Source of the DNA: an uncultured Curvibacter sp. | Lineage (GTDB): Bacteria; Pseudomonadota; Gammaproteobacteria; Burkholderiales; Burkholderiaceae_C | Assembly (NCBI GenBank): GCA_903828535.1 | Contig: CAIKMN010000023.1 | Location: 1 to 46,444 of the forward strand | Direction of reading: 5' to 3' | Length of the DNA: 46,444 nt | Shown here: in pieces, positions 15,630 to 22,467 of the stretch | Layout of the letters: each line of letters starts with the position of its first letter | Numbering within the stretch: the stretch's first letter is position 1 | Position numbers and translations under genes: made by a program | Notes under the pieces: model-generated | Seen by the model: the letters and a program-made list of their open reading frames with translations, nothing else | Database searches by the model: none | Told to the model about the DNA's origin: nothing

Positions 15630-16069
15630 CAATGTGCCGTGACTTGGCCGCGCACCTCGCCTTTGGGGTTGTCGGCGGTGTGGAGGTTGACGTACCACAG
15701 GCCAGCTAACAAAGCTTGTTCTTGTTCCGCATTCAGCACCGCTTGGCCCTTGATGGGGCTGTCATAGGGCGGTGCAAAGCCAAGCGCCACGCCCGCGTTT
15801 TGGCCGATGGGGGCTGGGCCGTGAAAGTGTCCCATCTTCACCGGGCCGGTCAAGCCAGAGTAGCTGACGCTGTAAGTCAGGGTGTGGGTAGCGGGGTCAA
15901 ATTGCCCAGTCAGTTCGCCTTTTCCCGTGCTGGTGCTGGGCGGCACTTCTTGTGCAGCACTCAAACTGGCCATCACGTGCAAGGGCTCGGCAGCTTGAAG
16001 GCAGGGTGCATAAAAGCCCGCAAAGGCCAAGCAGGTTGTGGTGAAAATAGCGCGTAAAGGTTGCTTCAT
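15629..16069 (-). CDS. Exported CHRD-domain protein
   Basis: A 146-residue secreted protein. Residues 1-27 are a Sec signal peptide (MKQPLRAIFTTTCLAFAGFY, cleaved after LQA). The remainder is one CHRD domain, a beta-sandwich first named from chordin (SLSAAQEVPPSTSTGKGELT, LTYSVSYSGLTGPVKMGHFH, WYVNLHTADNPKGEVRGQ). The function of bacterial CHRD proteins is unknown. It is the first gene of the operon with three photolyase homologues and is coupled to Cry-DASH through a TGATG overlap. Pairing a periplasmic protein with cytosolic flavoproteins is unusual. Confidence 0.85.
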   Translation of the reverse strand: MKQPLRAIFTTTCLAFAGFYAPCLQAAEPLHVMASLSAAQEVPPSTSTGKGELTGQFDPATHTLTYSVSYSGLTGPVKMGHFHGPAPIGQNAGVALGFAPPYDSPIKGQAVLNAEQEQALLAGLWYVNLHTADNPKGEVRGQVTAH

Positions 16070-16124
16070 GGGTTTTCCACACAGAAAGTTAAAGACCTAG
16101 CGTAAACCAAACTCGGCAAGGGGT

Positions 16125-16147
16125 CTGTTTAACCTACTTTGAAACAG
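16125..16147. promoter_or_regulatory. Interrupted inverted repeat upstream of the CHRD-photolyase operon (candidate operator)
   Basis: CTGTTT (16125-16130) and AAACAG (16142-16147) form an inverted repeat with an 11-nt spacer, 56-78 bp before the CHRD start. The same half-sites in back-to-back order make the palindrome at 7637-7649, and the 8-mer CTGTTTCA is shared. A common regulator is possible but unproven. Confidence 0.35.
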
Positions 16148-16158
16148 GGCCTTTCAAA

Positions 16159-17517
16159 TCAAAAGGTGATTTTGGAGAAATTGACCGAATTCGGCAATGC
16201 CGTTGCCAAGTCCGTAGACGAAGCGCCCAACCAAGAACCAATTGCAGAGGCCAATTGGTCGTTGGCGGTGGTCGGCACTAACCGACCTTGACCGACATCA
16301 TCAGGTCCATTGTTGGCCAACGCGGGGGGTGTTCCAATGAATTTTGACTTGGTGATCGGTCCGCCGAACACAAAGTGATGAGAACCCCAGCCGTGATCGG
16401 TCCCGTCGCCGTTGGAGGTGAGCGTGCGGCCGAAATCGGATGAGGTGAATGTCAAGACGTTTTGTGTGAGATTTAAATTATCCATCGCGGTCAAGAATGC
16501 AGAGAGGGCGTTGCCAACCAAGCCCATCAATTGGGGGTGTGCCGTGGTGATGTGATCGTGCGTGTCAAAACCACCTAAAGAAACAAAGAACACCTGACGT
16601 TTGATCCCCAATGTTTGATTGGCTTTGATCATCCGAGCCACAATTTGAAGTTGCGATGACAAACTATTCCCAGTGGGAAACAGGGTGCCGAAAGGCGTTG
16701 ACGTTCCCAATGTACTGCTCAGCAAGCTTTGTGCACTGATGGAGCGGTTGACGACCGAGGTAATCTGGTCGCTCATGATCTGATTTTGGTTGGTGGTGAT
16801 GATGCTTTTCAAAGCGTTGGCCACAGCACCGCTGCCAAAGGGGCTGCCATTCAAGCCATTGATGGCGACGGCGCCATTCGTGCCCACTTGGTATTGACCC
16901 ACCGAATTCCCGCTCAAATAAAGTGAGTTTCCCGCCGCTGAAACGGCGCTGAACGTGCTCGAAGAATTCGCGCTCATGAGCAGGTCTTCAAGGCGTCCAC
17001 CCCAGCCTGAGGTTTGGAGGTTGGTCAGCGACTGGCTGAATTTTTGTTGGTCAATGTGCGAAAACAAACGGGGCGGTAAGGCCACTGAATTGGCTAAATA
17101 TTGGGCACGTGTGGTCGGTTGAATCAGCGTGCCGACATTTAGAACCACATTCATTTTGTTATTGGTAAAGAACGGCATCAAGGGTGCCAAATTGGGCTCT
17201 AGGGCAAATTGGACGCCGCCCGACAAGGCTTGAGAGGGACTCAAAACGGTATTGGCCAGTGTCGTTCTGTCCAATGCAATGGTGGGCCTCAAGGAGTAAT
17301 AAAGGTTGTAGTTGGTCTGGTCATAAGGCACCACGGTATTGGCGTAATCGTTGCCGCCGTAGAGGTAGACACAAACGACCGCTTTGTAATCATTGGCGGT
17401 GAACGAACTGGCTTGAGCCAAGGCGCTCAGCGACAAGGTCAAGGGCCCGGCAGAGCCTAAGGCCGCATACTGAGAAACCTTTTTCAGGAATTCACGTCGA
17501 GCAAGGGGTGAGGACAT
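16159..17517 (-). CDS. DUF1501 family protein, Tat-exported
   Basis: A 452-residue protein with a twin-arginine signal (ARREFLKKVSQYAAL, cleaved near ALA-QA), so it is exported folded to the periplasm. The body matches DUF1501, which has a sulfatase/alkaline phosphatase-like fold (CVYLYGGNDYANTVVPYDQT, FFVSLGGFDTHDHI, TFTSSDFGRTLTSNGDGTDH, GWGSHHFVFGG). No biochemical function is established. The RBS AGGAG lies 5 nt before the ATG and 8 bp after the DUF1800 stop. DUF1800 and DUF1501 genes are typically paired in this order, which is the case here. No cofactor assignment is possible. Confidence 0.9.
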   Translation of the reverse strand: MSSPLARREFLKKVSQYAALGSAGPLTLSLSALAQASSFTANDYKAVVCVYLYGGNDYANTVVPYDQTNYNLYYSLRPTIALDRTTLANTVLSPSQALSGGVQFALEPNLAPLMPFFTNNKMNVVLNVGTLIQPTTRAQYLANSVALPPRLFSHIDQQKFSQSLTNLQTSGWGGRLEDLLMSANSSSTFSAVSAAGNSLYLSGNSVGQYQVGTNGAVAINGLNGSPFGSGAVANALKSIITTNQNQIMSDQITSVVNRSISAQSLLSSTLGTSTPFGTLFPTGNSLSSQLQIVARMIKANQTLGIKRQVFFVSLGGFDTHDHITTAHPQLMGLVGNALSAFLTAMDNLNLTQNVLTFTSSDFGRTLTSNGDGTDHGWGSHHFVFGGPITKSKFIGTPPALANNGPDDVGQGRLVPTTANDQLASAIGSWLGASSTDLATALPNSVNFSKITF

Positions 17518-17525
17518 GTTGACTC

Positions 17526-19226
17526 CTAACGGCTGACCAAATAATCGGGGCTGGCCATCACCAAATAAACAGCGGCCTGAACTCGGCTAAGCAGGTTGGC
17601 TGCGGTGGTGACAGGCATGGCATTGATGGCTCCCGTGAGCGAGTTGATCGTGGTGGAAGACAACTGATTGGCTGTCAGCAACAGGTTGAGCCTGGCGATC
17701 AATTGCGTGGCGTTGGTCGCGAGCGTCAACTCGGTGGTGTAGGGCGCAATCAGGTCAGAAGCACCATTGGTGACAAAGTTCTGCAGGTAGTTCAGATAAC
17801 CCGCCACCGAGTTTTCATCGATCAATTGCATCTCGGGCGCCAGTAAATTCTGAGCGCTCAGAGCCGAATTGGGCGGAGAATAAATCGGGTCAAAGTACCC
17901 AAAAACAGAAGGCGCTCGAAGCGGACTTTGCGATAAGCGCGTACTGGGGTCGCTGGTGTCACCAATGCCCCAAACCCCGGTGGCCGTTACCGCGTCAAAA
18001 GTTCTGCCCCATTGCACCAGCCGCAGCATGGGTTCACGCACCTTGCCATTCAAAGTCTGCACCGCCTGTGAAGCTTCAGCGTCCAATAAAACCGCTTTGA
18101 CCACAGCGAGTAAATCACCTCGAACGCCTTTGCCGTTGTTGATAAACACATTGGCGACTCGTTGAATATAGGCCGCTGATGGGTTTGAACTCACCAAATT
18201 TTGAATCATGCGCCTGGCCACAAAAGGCGGCACATTGTTGTGATTGAAGAGCGTGTCGAGGATGATTTCTAAAGACTGTGCACCTGTCGTTCCCGACGGA
18301 ATCGTGACGCCCAAAAACGTGTTGGCGGTCGAGCCCTGGTGGTTGCCTTCGGTCATCACCATGGGCGTAACGGCATAGGCGTAGCTGGTGTTGGTTCCTG
18401 AAAAATTCCAGCCTGTAAACGCGGCTGCTAAACCCAGCACATCGTTTTGTGAATAAGTATCGATCGGCTGTTTGGAAGCGTTTAACGCGACAGAGCCATC
18501 CGGGTTGAGTTGGTAAAGGCCGATGGTGAACAGCTGCATGATTTCGCGGGCGTAATTCTCATCGGGGTGCCGATTGGTCGCTGTATTGGCTTTCTGGCTG
18601 CCTGCCAAACTCAAATATTCGCCCATGCCGGGCGATAGGGTCACGGCCTTGAGCAGGTCACGGAAATTCCCCAGTGCGTTTTTCTCTAAGGTGTCCATGT
18701 AACCGGCCGCCATGAACTGTCGCCAAGCCACCGGAAGGCCCAAAACAGAGACCACAAAAAACTCTGACCAAAACAGGGCAATGCGTTGAACGAAACTGTT
18801 TTTCTCAGCGATCAAGTGGTGCCAAAGCACGTTGTCCAAGCCGGCCGTTGAGTTCATGTTGGCCATTGCCGAAAAACCGGCGTTGTTCAGCCAATCGACG
18901 CGACTGAGGCTCGAGGTCATCGTGGTCTGCTGGTTGATCCAAGCTTCCTTGCCATTGTTGATGACGTATTGAATATCGGCGTCCGTGGCTGCTAAAGAGG
19001 CATGCAGTAAAAAACGAGCGGCATCCGCGTCGTTGGGGGCGGGTGCCGGCGTTACGGGGGGGGTTGAAGTGCCGGCAGAGCCACCGGCGCCACCACAACT
19101 GGCCAGCAGGGTCGTGGCACCCGTTAGAAAGGCCGAAATTTGAAGCGTGCCCGTTTCAGCGGGTAAGGGTGAATGGGGTTGGGCACAGGGCTTATCCGGG
19201 GTGATGACGTCATCTAAGCTTGCCAT
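17526..19226 (-). CDS. DUF1800 family protein
   Basis: A 566-residue protein of the DUF1800 family. Typical segments are RFLLHASLAATDADIQYVIN, QRIALFWSEFFVVS, GMGEYLSLAGSQK, RHPDENYAREIMQLFTIGLY and the C-terminal RVQAAVYLVMASPDYLVSR. The N-terminus contains a hydrophobic stretch ending TTLLASCGG, which could be a lipobox, then a Gly/Ser/Pro linker (GGAGGSAGTSTPPVTPAPAP), so it is probably attached to a membrane outside the cytoplasm. It is cotranscribed with the DUF1501 gene (8 bp gap). The function is unknown. Pairing with a Tat-exported DUF1501 partner suggests a periplasmic two-protein system. Confidence 0.88.
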   Translation of the reverse strand: MASLDDVITPDKPCAQPHSPLPAETGTLQISAFLTGATTLLASCGGAGGSAGTSTPPVTPAPAPNDADAARFLLHASLAATDADIQYVINNGKEAWINQQTTMTSSLSRVDWLNNAGFSAMANMNSTAGLDNVLWHHLIAEKNSFVQRIALFWSEFFVVSVLGLPVAWRQFMAAGYMDTLEKNALGNFRDLLKAVTLSPGMGEYLSLAGSQKANTATNRHPDENYAREIMQLFTIGLYQLNPDGSVALNASKQPIDTYSQNDVLGLAAAFTGWNFSGTNTSYAYAVTPMVMTEGNHQGSTANTFLGVTIPSGTTGAQSLEIILDTLFNHNNVPPFVARRMIQNLVSSNPSAAYIQRVANVFINNGKGVRGDLLAVVKAVLLDAEASQAVQTLNGKVREPMLRLVQWGRTFDAVTATGVWGIGDTSDPSTRLSQSPLRAPSVFGYFDPIYSPPNSALSAQNLLAPEMQLIDENSVAGYLNYLQNFVTNGASDLIAPYTTELTLATNATQLIARLNLLLTANQLSSTTINSLTGAINAMPVTTAANLLSRVQAAVYLVMASPDYLVSR

Positions 19227-19266
19227 ATTGATGCCCTTTCAAGAAACCCAAATCATGGTGAATATT

Positions 19267-19282
19267 ATCGACAGGAGTCGAT
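19267..19282. promoter_or_regulatory. Inverted repeat upstream of the DUF1800 gene
   Basis: ATCGAC-AGGA-GTCGAT is a perfect 6-bp-arm inverted repeat. On the minus strand it is followed within a few bases by GATAAT, a possible -10 hexamer for the DUF1800-DUF1501 operon. A matching -35 was not found. Confidence 0.3.
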
Positions 19283-19619
19283 TTAACTTAATGAATTTGC
19301 TGTGACACTCCAACTAAATTCCCAAAGGCGTTTGGCCAAGGCGGGGTCTTGCGCTGGGGTGAAGGGCATAAGGGGACACCTCGGTGCTGAACAAAATGTT
19401 GGCCAGCTTGGATACCGCATACTCATTGACGCCCGTCCAACCCGGCATTGTTGATGAGCAAATGCAGGGGCAAGTTCATGCCCAAGAAAGTTTGTGCGCG
19501 CCTGCGATCGACCTGCTAAAAAACCTGGCACCTCGCTGAGCCAAGGTCATCGCGGTGACTTGGCCAATGCCCACATTGACGCCGGTGATGAGGGCGATTT
19601 GATTCGTCAAATTTTTCAT
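19283..19619 (-). pseudogene. Short-chain dehydrogenase remnant (frameshifted and deleted)
   Basis: The first 34 codons (MKNLTNQIALITGVNVGIGQ and on to LAQRGARFF) are an SDR N-terminus with a TGxxxGIG-like cofactor loop, after which the frame is lost. Other frames then give NLPLHLLINNAG (the NNAG motif), NEYAVSKLANILF (the Y-x3-K active site) and DPALAKRLWEF with SWSVT (the end typical of retinol-dehydrogenase-like SDRs). About 300 nt remain of a gene that is normally about 850-950 nt, so several internal deletions and frameshifts have occurred. The start overlaps the PAP2 stop as ATGA, showing that it was once the last gene of that operon. Confidence 0.75.
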
Positions 19620-20203
19620 GGTGATCCTGAAGCCAGCGGCCAAAACCGTTGAGTACAGCGTCCCCAAAACACGCCGACCACGGTGCCGAGCAAAGCCCCT
19701 GCGGTCACGTCCAGCGGAAAGTGCACCCCCACGTACACCTGCAGATACGCCACCGAAGCCGCCCACCACCAAATCAAACGGGCAGCGATGGGCAGGTGCT
19801 GCGATAGGGTCATATAAAAGAACGCGGCAAATGCAAAGTGGTTGGTCGCGTGGGACGAGGTGAAGCTGAAACTGGAAGGGCAAACCGCCAACAACAACCG
19901 AGCGTCCAGTTGATTCACCACATCGTTGCAGGGCCGCACCCGCTCAAACCAAAATTTGATGAGAAAACTGCTCAATTGGTCGGACGTTGTGATGGTGACC
20001 GTCAACATCAACAGCCACCCCAAAGCCCGCGCTCTAAAACGGTAGATCAGCCAACAAAACAGGACTGCATAAGCCGGAAACCAAATCCGGCCGCTGCGCC
20101 AATAGGGGGCCACTTGATCAAGCCCCTCAAAAGTCCAGACCCGGTTGATGAGATGAAAAAGCCAAAAATCCCCTGATTGCAAAAGCAACCAAAAATCGCT
20201 CAT
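19616..20203 (-). CDS. PAP2-family phosphatase (membrane)
   Basis: A 195-residue integral membrane phosphatase of the PAP2 type, acting on lipid phosphates or undecaprenyl diphosphate-like substrates. The three catalytic motifs are KFWFERVRP (K-x6-RP), SSHATNHF (the PSGH equivalent), and the third motif with YVGVHFPLD carrying the His and Asp. Several transmembrane helices are visible (YAVLFCWLIYRF, LGWLLMLTVTI, AGALLGTVVGVFW). The ATG at 20203 begins the conserved part (MSDFWLLLQSGDFWLFHLIN). The open frame to 20296 covers the SDR 3' end instead. It lies 26 bp after the intact SDR gene on the same strand. The exact substrate is unknown. Confidence 0.85.
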   Translation of the reverse strand: MSDFWLLLQSGDFWLFHLINRVWTFEGLDQVAPYWRSGRIWFPAYAVLFCWLIYRFRARALGWLLMLTVTITTSDQLSSFLIKFWFERVRPCNDVVNQLDARLLLAVCPSSFSFTSSHATNHFAFAAFFYMTLSQHLPIAARLIWWWAASVAYLQVYVGVHFPLDVTAGALLGTVVGVFWGRCTQRFWPLASGSP

Positions 20204-20229
20204 TTGAAACCTTGCGTATTTTCGAAGGT

Positions 20230-20988
20230 TTAGATCATAAAACCGCCGTCGATGGGCAGAATATGACCGGTCATGTAAGAGGCGGCGGGCGAGCACAGGA
20301 ACAGGACGGCGTTGGCCACTTCTTCCGGCTGGCCAAATCGGCCCATCGGATGCCGAGCCAAGATGCGGTCGTACACGGGGCTGCCTTTCACGGTGACGCC
20401 TGAGGTCATGTCGGTCTCAATGATGGCCGGGGCCACGGCGTTGATGCGTACCCCTTGCGTGGCGTATTCGAAGGCCACGGCTTTGGTCATGCCGACCACG
20501 CCGTGTTTGCTGGCGTAATAAGCCACGCCCATGGCGCCCGCTTTCAAGCCCGCGGTGGAGGCCATGTTCACAATCGCGCCCTTGGTTTTCAAGATGTGGG
20601 GCAGTTCATATTTCATGCTCAAAAACACACCCTTGAGGTTGATGTCAATGACGTCGTCCCAGGTGGACTCCTCGTAACTCAGCAAGGGGGTTAAAAACGA
20701 CCCGCTGATGCCCGCGTTGTTGAAGGCAAAATCCAGCGCGCCAAAATGGTCAATCGTTTGGTTGACCATGTTTTGGACGTCCGCCGATTTGGAAACATCG
20801 GTTTTGACGAACAGCGCCTCACCACCGGCTTCTTTGATCAAGTTGACCGTGTTTTGACCTTCCTCTTCGCGTCGGCTGGTCACCACGACTTTGGCGCCTT
20901 GCTGGGCAAAGGCCAAAGCGGTGGCTTTGCCGATGCCTGAGCTGCCACCTGTGACGAGCGCGATTTTGCCGGTGAATAAGGGGGTCAT
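20230..20988 (-). CDS. Short-chain dehydrogenase/reductase (classical SDR)
   Basis: A 252-residue NAD(P)-dependent oxidoreductase with all classical SDR motifs: TGGSSGIG cofactor loop at residues 14-21, FNNAGISG, the catalytic Ser in IVNMASTAG, YYASKHGVVG (Y-x3-K), and the ending GHILPIDGGFMI. The substrate is not predictable. The ATG at 20988 has AGGAG 6 nt upstream. The long open frame upstream of it is antisense to umuD and is excluded. It is the first gene of an operon with PAP2 and the decayed SDR, and is divergent from umuD. Such SDRs often accompany photolyase/TIGR03643 clusters, so it may belong to the same functional block. Confidence 0.9.
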   Translation of the reverse strand: MTPLFTGKIALVTGGSSGIGKATALAFAQQGAKVVVTSRREEEGQNTVNLIKEAGGEALFVKTDVSKSADVQNMVNQTIDHFGALDFAFNNAGISGSFLTPLLSYEESTWDDVIDINLKGVFLSMKYELPHILKTKGAIVNMASTAGLKAGAMGVAYYASKHGVVGMTKAVAFEYATQGVRINAVAPAIIETDMTSGVTVKGSPVYDRILARHPMGRFGQPEEVANAVLFLCSPAASYMTGHILPIDGGFMI

Positions 20989-21023
20989 GGGTGTCTCCTG
21001 GTTTAAAAAATGAAGGGGCTTGC

Positions 21024-21044
21024 GTACCGAGTTGGGTACCGAGT
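21024..21044. repeat. Direct repeat GTACCGAGT in the SDR leader
   Basis: GTACCGAGT occurs at 21024-21032 and again at 21036-21044, a 12-bp period of about one helical turn. It lies 36-56 bp before the SDR start, beside a possible minus-strand -10 (TAGACT, 21047-21042). A regulator binding site is possible. Confidence 0.45.
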
Positions 21045-21090
21045 CTAGTGCTTTTGAGGGAGGCCGCGGGGTGGCGCTGTCGTGCTTGTA

Positions 21091-21110
21091 TACTGTATTT
21101 ATGAACAGTA
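21091..21110 (+). promoter_or_regulatory. LexA (SOS) box of the umuD-cho-umuC operon
   Basis: TACTGTATTTATGAACAGTA fits the LexA consensus CTG-N10-CAG with symmetric flanks, close to the E. coli umuDC operator. It covers the ATG at 21101. TTGTAT (21086-21091) and TATTTT (21109-21114) with a 17-nt spacer would form a promoter with the operator between the two hexamers. Confidence 0.9.
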
Positions 21111-21553
21111 TTTTCCGCTCGACCCAACCGGTGCCTGGCCCTTTGCCTGTTGCCTCGGCGCCGCTGTGGTTGGGCGTGGCGGGCGACACGGTGGCGGCGG
21201 GGTTTCCGTCTCCGGCTGAAGACTTTGCGGTCAACCGCGTGGATTTGACGGCCAAATTGATCACCCATCCCCAAGCGACTTTTTTGCTCAAGGTGAGCGG
21301 CGAGTCGATGCGGGAAGCGGGCATCTTCAACGGTGACACGCTGGTGGTGAACAAGGCCTTGAAGCCTCGGCATGGCCACATTGTGGTGGCCGTGGTCGAT
21401 GGGGAATTTACGGTGAAGCAGTTGTACCAACGAGCAGGGCGGGTCAAGTTGTTGCCGGCCAATCCGACCTACCCTGAAATACGTCCCAAAGAAGGCCAGA
21501 CTCTGGAAATTTGGGGCGTGGTGACGGCTTGTGTGAAATGGTTTTCTGCCTGA
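21101..21553 (+). CDS. umuD: UmuD, DNA polymerase V accessory protein
   Basis: A LexA-like S24 self-cleaving protein. RecA-stimulated cleavage gives UmuD', which joins UmuC to form translesion polymerase V. The catalytic Ser69 (VSGESMREAG) and Lys106 (VDGEFTVKQL) are spaced by 37 residues, as in E. coli (60 and 97). The cleavage site is Ala33-Gly34 (VAAGFPSPAED), with Ala where E. coli has Cys. From the ATG at 21101 the protein has 150 residues, but this ATG lies inside the LexA box. An in-frame GTG at 21131 would give 140 residues and the E. coli-like 23-residue pre-cleavage arm, so the real start is uncertain. It is the first gene of the SOS operon and is directly LexA-controlled. Confidence 0.9.
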   Translation: MNSIFRSTQPVPGPLPVASAPLWLGVAGDTVAAGFPSPAEDFAVNRVDLTAKLITHPQATFLLKVSGESMREAGIFNGDTLVVNKALKPRHGHIVVAVVDGEFTVKQLYQRAGRVKLLPANPTYPEIRPKEGQTLEIWGVVTACVKWFSA

Positions 21554-21570
21554 ATTGGGTTTGAGCCTTT

Positions 21571-22449
21571 ATGGAATTTGAAGTCCCTTACCAAGTCCCT
21601 TACCGTTACCCAGACCATTTGACCGCTGAGGTGGCCGACTTGCCCTCGTCGCCCGGGGTTTATGTGTTTCATGGGGATGCGGTGGATCTTCCCCTTTACA
21701 TTGGCAAAAGCATCAACATCCGAACCCGTGTCTTATCGCACTTGCGCACACCTGAAGAAGCGCGGATGTTGCACCAAACCAAACGCATCACGCACATTCC
21801 AACCGCGGGCGAAATCGGGGCTTTGTTGCTGGAGTCCAAGATGATCAAGCAAGACTTCCCCCTGTTCAATAAACGCTTGCGACGCAGCCGGCAACTCTGT
21901 TCGCTGCGCTTATCAAACCCGGTATCGCGTGTACCCAATGCACCCCAAACACCAGAAATTGTCGACGCCAAGGCCATTGATTTTTCTAAAACGGAGCATC
22001 TTTACGGCTTGTTCAACAGCCACCGGTCCGCCCTCGAGCATCTGAAAAATCTGGCCGACGACAACAAGCTTTGCTACACCCATTTGGGCTTGGAGCGCAG
22101 CACGCAAGGCAAGCCTTGTTTTCGCTCGCAACTCCACTTGTGTGAGGGCGCTTGCTGCGGCCGCTAATCGGTCGCCGAGCACCACGCGCGCTTGCTGGCC
22201 TGCTTGGCGGAGATGCAGGTGAATGTGTGGCCGCACACGGGCGCTTTGGGGTTGATTGAGCGTTACCCCCCAGATGAAGACCATGACTTGGACATCCATG
22301 TGGTGAGAAATTGGTGTCATTTGGGCACCGTCCACGATGTGTCAACGGCCCAAGCCTTGGCCCGTGTGGACGCCCACTTTGACGCCGATGCCTACAAAAT
22401 TTTGTGCAAACCCATTTTGAGCGGTTCGGTGGAAATGGTGGCGCTTTGA
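21571..22449 (+). pseudogene. cho: Excinuclease Cho, interrupted by an in-frame stop
   Basis: Cho is a UvrC-like SOS endonuclease that makes the 3' incision at bulky lesions. The GIY-YIG nuclease domain is intact: PGVYVFHGDAVDLPLYIGKS, NIRTRVLSHL, and EIGALLLESKMIKQ with the catalytic Glu. The frame ends at codon 199 (TAA, 22165-22167) after LCEGACCGR. It then continues in the same frame for 94 more codons (SVAEHHARLLACLAEMQVN and on to VEMVAL), so the full protein would be about 292 residues, like E. coli Cho (295). A single GAA to TAA change would explain this, because G-E-S fits the family there. The truncated product keeps the nuclease domain. It lies between umuD and umuC, with gaps of about 18 bp. 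Confidence 0.85.
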
Positions 22450-22467
22450 TTTGGAGGAGGCCGCCCC

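Noticed and set aside
20989-21462. N-terminal extension of the SDR gene on the minus strand
   Set aside because: It is antisense to umuD, and the internal ATG at 20988 has a strong AGGAG and begins the conserved SDR fold.
22192-22449. Separate small gene after the cho stop
   Set aside because: It is in the same frame as cho, begins at a TTG without an RBS, and its protein is the C-terminal end of Cho.
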